From NCBI RefSeq assembly GCF_003207895.1, contig NZ_NKUB01000001.1:124001-188000 (forward strand): DNA of 64,000 bases, in the 5' to 3' direction. This document shows positions 54,960-64,000 of the stretch, one piece after another. The DNA is from Komagataeibacter swingsii. Lineage in GTDB: Bacteria; Pseudomonadota; Alphaproteobacteria; Acetobacterales; Acetobacteraceae. The notes below the pieces were generated by a model. It was not told where the DNA came from. It did not search any database and worked only from the letters and a program-made list of their open reading frames with translations. The position numbers were made by a program, and so were the translations under genes. Positions within the stretch are counted from its first letter, which is position 1; each line of letters starts with the position of its first letter.

Positions 54960-56273
54960 TCACAGATAGGGGGCCGGATTGACGGTGCCACCCCCGTGGC
55001 GCAACTGCACGAACAGGGTGGGCCTGCTGCCGCCGCCATTCCATTGCGGCATCTGCCCCACTGCCGCGCCATGGCTGACCTGCTGGCCCGCCGCCACCGC
55101 GATTTCACCCAGCCCCGCCATCACGAAGCGGTAATGCTTGCCGCAGTCCAGGATCATCATCTGCCCATAGGTGCGGAACGCCCCCGCGAAATCAATCCGT
55201 CCCGTGCATGGCGCGCGCACGGTCGCGCGTGATGGCGGGGCATAGGTGATGCCCGTGGCCGGGCCGCTTTCGGTCGGGTGGCCCCAGGCGGTCAGTACCG
55301 TGCCCGCCACGGGCGCGCCCGCGCTGGCGCTGGTGGCGGGCGTAATGCCGGGGCCGGCCCCTGTCGCCATGTCATGCGCCTGCCTGCGGGCGGCGGCGGC
55401 GGCCTGCATGTTGTGGGCGCGTTCGGCGGCGCGGGCGGCGTCTTCCAGGTTCTTTTCCGCCTGTTCTTCCGTCGCCTCGATCCGGGCGATGGCGTCCTGC
55501 ACGCTGGATGCGCGGCGGGCGGCCTCCTCCACCGCCTGCGTGGCGCTGGCTGCGGCGGCGTTGGAGCGCTGCTGTGCCTCCAGCGCCGCGTGGGCGGCGC
55601 GGTTGACCGCATCACGCTGGCTTTCGCGTTCGCTGACCACCTGGCGCATCTGCTGCTGCTGCTGGGCCAGTTCGCCATCAAGCTGGGCCAGCCGGGTGCG
55701 GCGGTCATGGATGGCGCGGGCCTGGCTGGCGATGTCGCCCATCATGCCATGCACCACCAGCAGGCCGGTGACCGCGCGGTCGGCCGGCAGCGGCACGGCC
55801 AGAAGCGTATCGGCCGGGTAAAGCGACAGGCGTTCGGCCAGTGGCAGCAGGGGGGACAGGCGCGCGACCGCGCGCGCAAGCTGCTGGCGCAGGGCGGCCT
55901 GTTCGGTGTGCAGGCCGGTAATGCGGCTGTCCAGGTCGGCGGCCTGCTGCTCGGTATGTTGCAGGCGGGCCGTGGCGTCGACCGTGGCGGCGGACAGGCT
56001 GGCGGCCTTCTGCGCGTCCTGCCGGGCCTGTTCACGGGCCTCGCGTTCCACCTTGCGGCGTTCTTCAAGGTCATGCGCCTGCTGCTGCTGGCGCGCGAGG
56101 AGGTTTTCACGCGCGCTGCGCGCGGCTTCAAGCTGCTGGCGGATGCGCTGTTCGCGCGCGCTGGACGTAGGGGGGGCGTTATGGGCGCTGGTCCCGCTTG
56201 CGGCATGGTGGGCGGTGGGCGCACCCCATGCCGGCGTCGCCATGCAGCAGGCAAGGACGATCCCGCTGGCCAT
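54960..56273 (-). CDS. envC: EnvC-like murein hydrolase activator (degenerate M23)
   Basis: This is a periplasmic protein that probably activates amidases at division. The protein has 437 residues: signal peptide (cleaves near AWGA), two coiled-coil stretches (about 40-120 and 165-300, Gln/Arg/Ala-rich), then a LytM/M23 domain (about 325-437). The zinc-ligand motifs of active M23 enzymes are missing: the usual HXXXD and HXH positions read TAWGHPTESG and FVQLRHGGG. That matches EnvC-type activators rather than a hydrolase. It lies between gpmI and ctpA, as in many alphaproteobacteria. Confidence 0.9.
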   Translation of the reverse strand: MASGIVLACCMATPAWGAPTAHHAASGTSAHNAPPTSSAREQRIRQQLEAARSARENLLARQQQQAHDLEERRKVEREAREQARQDAQKAASLSAATVDATARLQHTEQQAADLDSRITGLHTEQAALRQQLARAVARLSPLLPLAERLSLYPADTLLAVPLPADRAVTGLLVVHGMMGDIASQARAIHDRRTRLAQLDGELAQQQQQMRQVVSERESQRDAVNRAAHAALEAQQRSNAAAASATQAVEEAARRASSVQDAIARIEATEEQAEKNLEDAARAAERAHNMQAAAAARRQAHDMATGAGPGITPATSASAGAPVAGTVLTAWGHPTESGPATGITYAPPSRATVRAPCTGRIDFAGAFRTYGQMMILDCGKHYRFVMAGLGEIAVAAGQQVSHGAAVGQMPQWNGGGSRPTLFVQLRHGGGTVNPAPYL

Positions 56274-56311
56274 GCAGCCACGCCAGCGGGCCGTCAGGGA
56301 CAGTCCGGGTG

Positions 56312-57865
56312 TCAGGATGGCGTGGCCCCATCCAGCAGGGAATGGCCGGTCATGGCCGCGGGCTGGGGCAGGCCCATGATCTGCAGCAGCGTGGGCGCGA
56401 GGTCGGCCAGGCGCCCGTCATGCAGTTTCGCGCCCTTCACCCCGGCCAGCACGACCGGCACGACATTGAGCGTATGCGCCGTGTGCGGGCCATTGGTTTC
56501 GGGGTCGAACATGGTTTCGGCATTGCCATGGTCGGCGGTGACCAGCAACGCGCCACCGGCATGGTGGATGGCGTCGGCAATGCGGCCCAGCCCCTGGTCC
56601 ACGGCCTCGACCGCCCTGATCGCGGCCGACAGCACGCCGGTATGGCCCACCATGTCGGCGTTGGCGAAGTTCAGCACGATCAGGTCATATTTGCCGCTGT
56701 TGATGGCCTCCACCGCGCGGTCCGTCAGTTCCGGGGCGGACATTTCGGGCTGCAGGTCATAGGTCGCGACCTTGGGGGAGGGGACCATGACCCGGTCCTC
56801 GCCGGGCAGTTCGCCCTCGCGCCCGCCATTGAGGAAATAGGTGACGTGGGGATATTTCTCGGTCTCGGCCATGCGGACCTGCTTCAGCCCCGCCGCCGAT
56901 ACCACGTCGCCCAGCAGGTCATGCAGTTCCTGCGGCGGGAACAGCACGGTAATCAGTTCCGCCAGCCGGTCGCTGTAGCGGGTCATGCCGGTCACGGCGG
57001 CAAGGTTGACCAGCTTTGCACGTTTGAAGCCATCGAAATTCGGCTCCAGCAGGGCATCAAGCAGCTGCCGGATGCGGTCGGCGCGGAAATTGAAGCTCAG
57101 CACGCCGTCACCATCGCGCATGCCGCCATATTCCCCGATCACGGTGGGGGGCACGAATTCATCCGTGGTGCCGGCCTCATACGCGCGGTCCAGCACTTCC
57201 AGCGTATCGCCCGCATGGGGGCCATCGCCCGCGACAATGGCGTTATAGGCCTTTTCCACCCGGTCCCAGCGGCGGTCGCGGTCCATGGCGTAATACCGGC
57301 CCGATACGGTGCCGACGCGCACGCCCTCGGGCAGCGCGGACAGAAGCTGGCTGACATGGCCGTGGCCGGACTGTGGCGCGGTGTCGCGCCCGTCGGTAAA
57401 GATATGGAAGGTCACGGGCACGCCGGCTTCGCGCACGATGCGGGCAAGGGCCACGGCGTGGTCCTGATGGGCATGCACCCCACCGGGGGAGACAAGGCCC
57501 ATGAGATGGCAGGTGCCGCCGCTTTTTTTCAGCGCGGCGATGAAATCGCGCATGACCGCGCCGCGCGCCACCGACCCGTCGGCCAGCCCGGCGGAAATGC
57601 GCGGCAGTTCCTGCATTACGACCCGGCCCGCGCCGATATTCAGGTGCCCGACCTCCGAATTGCCCATCTGCCCTTGCGGCAGGCCCACATCCTCCCCACA
57701 CGTCTTGAGGAAGGCATGCGGCCCCGCCTGCCACAGCCGGTCGAATGCCGGGGTGCGGGCGGACCGCACGGCGTTGTCCGCCGGGTCCTCGCGCCAGCCG
57801 AAGCCATCAAGGATGGCCAGCATGACGGGACGGGGTGCCTTGTTTACGCGCGCCTGGTCGTTCAT
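56312..57865 (-). CDS. gpmI: 2,3-bisphosphoglycerate-independent phosphoglycerate mutase
   Basis: This interconverts 3- and 2-phosphoglycerate with two manganese ions. The protein has 517 residues. Metal-binding D20 is in LAILDGFGW, the catalytic serine is S70 in GQMGNSEVGH, and HIFTDGRDTAP and VTADHGNAE complete the alkaline-phosphatase-type active site. It opens the gpmI-envC-ctpA-rppH run (38 nt before envC) and is divergent from msrB across 90 nt. Confidence 0.97.
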   Translation of the reverse strand: MNDQARVNKAPRPVMLAILDGFGWREDPADNAVRSARTPAFDRLWQAGPHAFLKTCGEDVGLPQGQMGNSEVGHLNIGAGRVVMQELPRISAGLADGSVARGAVMRDFIAALKKSGGTCHLMGLVSPGGVHAHQDHAVALARIVREAGVPVTFHIFTDGRDTAPQSGHGHVSQLLSALPEGVRVGTVSGRYYAMDRDRRWDRVEKAYNAIVAGDGPHAGDTLEVLDRAYEAGTTDEFVPPTVIGEYGGMRDGDGVLSFNFRADRIRQLLDALLEPNFDGFKRAKLVNLAAVTGMTRYSDRLAELITVLFPPQELHDLLGDVVSAAGLKQVRMAETEKYPHVTYFLNGGREGELPGEDRVMVPSPKVATYDLQPEMSAPELTDRAVEAINSGKYDLIVLNFANADMVGHTGVLSAAIRAVEAVDQGLGRIADAIHHAGGALLVTADHGNAETMFDPETNGPHTAHTLNVVPVVLAGVKGAKLHDGRLADLAPTLLQIMGLPQPAAMTGHSLLDGATPS

Positions 57866-57955
57866 GGGTATTGTCTCCCTGTTTTATTTTGGGTGGCATG
57901 ATGCCCTAAAAGAAGCGGGTGCGAAATGCCCGTGTGCAGGAGGAAGGAAATCGTC

Positions 57956-58357
57956 ATGACCGATACCGCCAAAACCAGTGGGGCGCAGTGTGGCTGCCTG
58001 ACCCCCGAACAACTGCGCATCCTGCGCGAACACGGGACCGAACGCCCCGGTTCCAGCCCGCTGAACAATGAAAAGCGCGCTGGCGAATATCGTTGCGCGG
58101 GCTGCGGCGCGCCACTGTTCCGGTCCGGCGCGAAATATGAAAGCGGCAGCGGGTGGCCATCATTTTTCGATGCGATTCCGGGCGCGGTCGGCACCACGAC
58201 CGACACCAGCCACGGCATGACCCGCACGGAGGTGCACTGCGCGCACTGCAATGGCCACCTGGGCCACGTCTTTCCCGACGGGCCGCCACCGACCGGCCTG
58301 CGCTACTGCATGAACGGACTGGCATTGACTTTCGTCCCGCGTGATGGCGCTACCTGA
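57956..58357 (+). CDS. msrB: Peptide-methionine (R)-S-oxide reductase
   Basis: This reduces the R-epimer of methionine sulfoxide in oxidised proteins. The start is ATG 57956 behind AGGAGGAAGGA, giving 133 residues (an upstream ATG at 57926 has no such site). Zinc is held by C47/C50 (CAGC) and C95/C98 (CAHC). The active-site cysteine is C118 in [22 protein letters not shown] is conserved. No N-terminal signal is seen, so it is cytoplasmic. Confidence 0.95.
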   Translation: MTDTAKTSGAQCGCLTPEQLRILREHGTERPGSSPLNNEKRAGEYRCAGCGAPLFRSGAKYESGSGWPSFFDAIPGAVGTTTDTSHGMTRTEVHCAHCNGHLGHVFPDGPPPTGLRYCMNGLALTFVPRDGAT

Positions 58358-58386
58358 GCAGAACGAACCCGATCGAAGGAATGGAC

Positions 58387-59040
58387 ATGACCCAGCCTGC
58401 CGCCATGCATGATGAAGGCGTTGTTGTCGTCAGCCACCCGCTGGTGCAGCACAAGCTGACACTCCTGCGTGAACGCCACACCTCAACGGGGGAATTCCGC
58501 CGCCTTGCGCGTGAACTCAGCCTGCTGCTTGGTTACGAGGCCATGCGGGACCTGCCGCTGGAAGCGGTGGAAATTGACACCCCGATGGAACGCATGCAGG
58601 CATGGCGGCTGGCGGGCAAGAAGCTATGCCTGATTTCCATCCTGCGGGCGGGGAACGGGATACTGGACGGGCTGCTGGACCTTGTGCCCTCGGCACGGGT
58701 CGGCCATGTCGGGCTGTACCGTGATCCCGAAACGCTGGAACCGGTCGAATATTACCTGAAACTGCCCGATGATGTCGGCAACCGCATCTGCCTGGTGGTC
58801 GATCCCATGCTGGCGACGGGACATAGCGCGGTGGCCGCCATCGACCGGCTGAAGCAGGCGGGCTGCGCGCGCATGGTCTTTGTCTGCCTGCTGGCCTCCC
58901 CCGAGGGGATCGCCTGCCTGCGCAAGGCCCACCCGGACGTGCGCATCGTCACCTGCGCCATCGACCGGGGGCTGGATGAACACGGCTATATCCGCCCCGG
59001 CCTTGGCGATGCGGGCGACCGCCTGTTCGGCACCAAATAG
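58387..59040 (+). CDS. upp: Uracil phosphoribosyltransferase
   Basis: This salvages uracil to UMP with PRPP. ATG 58387 is preferred because AAGGA lies 6 nt upstream; ATG 58381 would leave no spacing. That gives 217 residues. The PRPP-binding motif is [15 protein letters not shown], with the uracil-binding C-terminal segment near [14 protein letters not shown]. The TAG stop directly precedes repeat copy 3. Confidence 0.97.
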   Translation: MTQPAAMHDEGVVVVSHPLVQHKLTLLRERHTSTGEFRRLARELSLLLGYEAMRDLPLEAVEIDTPMERMQAWRLAGKKLCLISILRAGNGILDGLLDLVPSARVGHVGLYRDPETLEPVEYYLKLPDDVGNRICLVVDPMLATGHSAVAAIDRLKQAGCARMVFVCLLASPEGIACLRKAHPDVRIVTCAIDRGLDEHGYIRPGLGDAGDRLFGTK

Positions 59041-59126
59041 CAGAAGTTTTTGGTGAAGCTTTTTTCAAAAAGCGTCGAAGGACGCCGCCTTTTTTAAAAA
59101 GGAGGCACCCGAAAACTGTTATTATT
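59041..59126. repeat. Intergenic twin-hairpin repeat, copy 3
   Basis: It begins at the base after the upp stop: CAGAA-GTTTTTGGTG. Hairpin 1 is GAAGCTTTTT-TC-AAAAAGCGTC (59055-59076, one mismatch). Hairpin 2 is GCCGCCTTTTT with AAAAAGGAGGC (59084-59106, one mismatch). CACCCGAAAACT closes it, mirroring the AGTTTTTGGTG start. A separate terminator follows. Confidence 0.8.
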
Positions 59127-59136
59127 CATCAAATTT

Positions 59137-59174
59137 AAAAAACCTGCGGAGGCGTATTCCCTCGCAGGTTTTTT
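59137..59174. terminator. Bidirectional terminator between upp and ilvA
   Basis: A6-CCTGCG pairs with CGCAGG-T6 around a 14-nt loop, a perfect 12-bp stem including the A/T tracts. It serves the convergent upp (+) and ilvA (-) genes, in addition to repeat copy 3. Confidence 0.9.
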
Positions 59175-59195
59175 CTGTCGTGTCATGGCAAAGGT

Positions 59196-60392
59196 TCAGG
59201 CGCGGCGCACGATATAGGTCTTGGCCAGTTCCGCTTCCAGCGCGCGGGCGTGGTCGGGGTCGCGGGCCTCGACCATGACTTCCAGTTCGGCGGCCTGCAC
59301 GCTGGGCGTGGTGAACAGGCGCTGGTGCGAGACCTCGATGATGTTGCCGCCCGCATCACTGATCTTGCGTGAAATGTCGGCCAGTACGCCGGGGCGGTCG
59401 GGTATTTCCATTTTCAGGCACAGGAGCCGCCCGTCACGCAGCAGCGAACGCAGCAGCGTGTTGGCGAGGATGCGGCTGTCGATGTTGCCGCCGGTTACCG
59501 GCAGCGCCACCCGCTTGCCCCGGAACAGTTCGGGATAGGTCAGCACGGCGGCCAGCGCCGTGGCGCCCGCGCCCTCGCTGACCTGCTTGGCCCCTTCCGC
59601 CAGCATGGTGATCGCGGTCTCGATCGCGCTTTCGGGCACGACCAGCACGCGCGACACCAGTTCGCGGATGACCTCCAGCGGCTGGCGGCCGATCTGCAGC
59701 ACCGCGATGCCCTCGGCAATGGTGGGACCACCCGGCGGCAGCACCTCGTCACCGGGGAAGCCGGCGAGGGAGGAGAAATTCTCCACCTGCACGCCAATGA
59801 TGTCCATGTCCGGCTGCAGGGCCTGCCCCGCCACCGCGCAGCCCGACAGCAGGCCGCCACCGCCAATGGGGCAGACGAAGGTGTCCAGCCGCCCCGCGTC
59901 CTCGAACAGCTCAAGGGCGAAGGTGCCCTGTCCCGCCATGACCTCGGGGTCGTCATAGGGGTGGACGAACACCCGGCCCTCGCGCTGGCACAGCATGTTG
60001 GCATGCGCCGTGGCCTCGGCGAAGTTGTCGCCTTCCAGCACTACGGTCGCCCCCCACGCGGCGGTGCGCGTGACCTTGGCGGCGGGCGTGAAGCGCGGCA
60101 TGACGATCACCGCGTCAATGCCCAGCAGGGAGGCATGGCGGGCAACGCCCTGCGCATGGTTGCCGGCCGAGACGGTAATGACGCCGCGCCCGCGCTCGGC
60201 AGGGGTCAGCAGGGCCAGCTTGTTGGCCGCCCCGCGTTCCTTGAACGAACCGACAGCCTGCAGGTTGTCGAGCTTGAGCACGATATCCGCGCCCGTCGCG
60301 CGCGACAGGGTCTGGCAGGGCACGGTGGGGGTGTGCAGTACGCGCCCCTTTATCCGCCGTGCGGCGGCGGTGATGTCTTCAAGCGTGATCAC
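59196..60392 (-). CDS. ilvA: Threonine ammonia-lyase with ACT domain
   Basis: This PLP enzyme converts threonine to 2-oxobutanoate, the entry to isoleucine synthesis. The protein has 398 residues. The PLP lysine is K51 in GSFKERGA, the phosphate-binding loop is GGGGL, and SAGNHAQGVA is conserved. A single C-terminal ACT domain (about residues 325-398, LKMEIPDRPGVLADI) suggests the shorter TdcB/IlvA type. The start is 11 nt after the greA stop on the same strand. Confidence 0.94.
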   Translation of the reverse strand: MITLEDITAAARRIKGRVLHTPTVPCQTLSRATGADIVLKLDNLQAVGSFKERGAANKLALLTPAERGRGVITVSAGNHAQGVARHASLLGIDAVIVMPRFTPAAKVTRTAAWGATVVLEGDNFAEATAHANMLCQREGRVFVHPYDDPEVMAGQGTFALELFEDAGRLDTFVCPIGGGGLLSGCAVAGQALQPDMDIIGVQVENFSSLAGFPGDEVLPPGGPTIAEGIAVLQIGRQPLEVIRELVSRVLVVPESAIETAITMLAEGAKQVSEGAGATALAAVLTYPELFRGKRVALPVTGGNIDSRILANTLLRSLLRDGRLLCLKMEIPDRPGVLADISRKISDAGGNIIEVSHQRLFTTPSVQAAELEVMVEARDPDHARALEAELAKTYIVRRA

Positions 60393-60403
60393 GGTTGGTC
60401 TGC

Positions 60404-60877
60404 CTAGCCGTAGGTGACTTCCAGGATTTCATAGGTCCGGTCACCGCCGGGCGCGGGGACGGACACGCTGTCACCAATGCTCTTGCCGATCAGCGATTTG
60501 GCAAGCGGCGAGGAGATGGACAGAAGCCCCTGCTTGATGTCGGCTTCGTACACGCCAACGATCTGGTAGGTGGCTTCCTTGTCGGTTTCTTCATCAACCA
60601 GCTTGACGCGGGCGCCGAATTTCACCTGGTCGCCCGACAGGGAGGCCGGGTCGATGACCTCGGCGGAGGAGACGATTTCCTCCAGTTCCTGAATCCGGCC
60701 TTCGGTAAAGGACTGGCGTTCACGGGCCGCGTGGTATTCCGCGTTTTCCGAAAGATCGCCGTGGCTCCGCGCTTCGGCGATCGCGCGAATGATCGCGGGG
60801 CGTTCTTCACTCTTGAGCTTGCGCAGTTCGTCTTCAAGCCGTTCCAGGCCGGGGCCTGTCATCGGAAATTTCTGCAA
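60404..60877 (-). CDS. greA: Transcription elongation factor GreA
   Basis: GreA enters the RNA polymerase secondary channel and stimulates cleavage of backtracked RNA. The protein has 157 residues. The coiled-coil tip carries the acidic DLSENAEY motif, and the C-terminal domain includes the conserved [16 protein letters not shown] block. It lies downstream of carB on the same strand, 132 nt away, a neighbourhood seen in other alphaproteobacteria, and upstream of ilvA. Confidence 0.97.
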   Translation of the reverse strand: MQKFPMTGPGLERLEDELRKLKSEERPAIIRAIAEARSHGDLSENAEYHAARERQSFTEGRIQELEEIVSSAEVIDPASLSGDQVKFGARVKLVDEETDKEATYQIVGVYEADIKQGLLSISSPLAKSLIGKSIGDSVSVPAPGGDRTYEILEVTYG

Positions 60878-60956
60878 GGTTTGTCCCCGAGGTGAAGGTC
60901 AGTTTCCACAACTGACTGTTGGTTGCCGTGTCCGGGCCTATCGCATCAATGCAACG

Positions 60957-60997
60957 CGGGTGGCCGCCGGTTTTCAGACCGGCAGGCCACCCGTTTT
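60957..60997. terminator. Long hairpin between carB and greA
   Basis: CGGGTGGCC (60957-60965) pairs with GGCCACCCG (60985-60993), and inside CCGGT pairs with ACCGG around a TTTTCAG-type loop. On the plus strand it is followed by TTTT; on the minus strand, the direction of carB, no U-tract follows. It may stabilise or attenuate the carB transcript before greA. Confidence 0.5.
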
Positions 60998-61009
60998 GGT
61001 GCGATACGC

Positions 61010-64000
<2,991 letters not shown>

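Noticed and set aside
57956-58357. RYCMNG in MsrB instead of RYCINS as an altered active site.
   Set aside because: The catalytic cysteine and both zinc pairs are intact, and to my knowledge alphaproteobacterial MsrB often has RYCMNG.

Overview
The window reads as chromosomal DNA of an acetic acid bacterium (Acetobacteraceae, Alphaproteobacteria), most likely Komagataeibacter/Gluconacetobacter. The evidence is high GC, alphaproteobacterial ribosomal protein variants (long L22 and S7, S14 without zinc cysteines), a CcrM-type GANTC methyltransferase beside rnhB, a gpmI-envC-ctpA-rppH run, a moxR-DUF58-DUF4159 cluster beside DUF1285-cca, and an AT-rich twin-hairpin intergenic repeat that I associate with this genus. 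The genus call is inference; the family call is firmer. No rRNA, tRNA, insertion sequence, prophage or CRISPR array was seen.

Layout. 1-19780 (+) is the transcription/translation superoperon: 3' part of rpoC, str genes (rpsL, rpsG, tuf; no fusA between rpsG and tuf), S10 and spc genes, a terminator, secY-adk, and the alpha operon (rpsM, rpsK, rpoA, rplQ) with its own promoter and a strong terminator. Almost all genes are 0-20 nt apart. The few larger gaps nearly all hold hairpins (before rpsL, rpsC/rplP, rplE/rpsN, rplO/secY, adk/rpsM, rpsM/rpsK, rpsK/rpoA), so control probably sits there. 19900-23125 (+) holds a NitT/TauT-type ABC importer and two tiny membrane proteins. 23184-34178 (-) is an export block: MdtA, MdtB, MdtC, an outer-membrane channel, and an MFS exporter.

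34273-37822 (+) holds a CsbD-like protein, rnhB, ccrM and a second orphan adenine methyltransferase. Five GANTC sites lie in the 127 bp upstream of rnhB-ccrM, which suggests CcrM autoregulation. 37963-45603 (-) holds a secreted ankyrin protein and the moxR-DUF58-DUF4159-VWA cluster. 45725-52177 (+) holds DUF1285-cca, an ABC exporter and emrAB, with a perfect 9+9 bp operator-like palindrome before emrA but no regulator gene nearby. 52300-57865 holds two convergent overlapping Nudix genes and gpmI-envC-ctpA-rppH. 57956-64000 holds msrB, upp, ilvA, greA and the 3' part of carB.

Two themes stand out: envelope protection and export (MdtABC with channel, MFS, EmrAB, ABC exporter, CsbD/DUF883/DUF1328 proteins), fitting a bacterium living in ethanol and acetic acid; and non-coding structure. 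The second theme includes three copies of a dispersed intergenic repeat (37841-37962, 52178-52260, 59041-59126) whose ends start directly at gene stop codons and whose hairpins look like bidirectional terminators.
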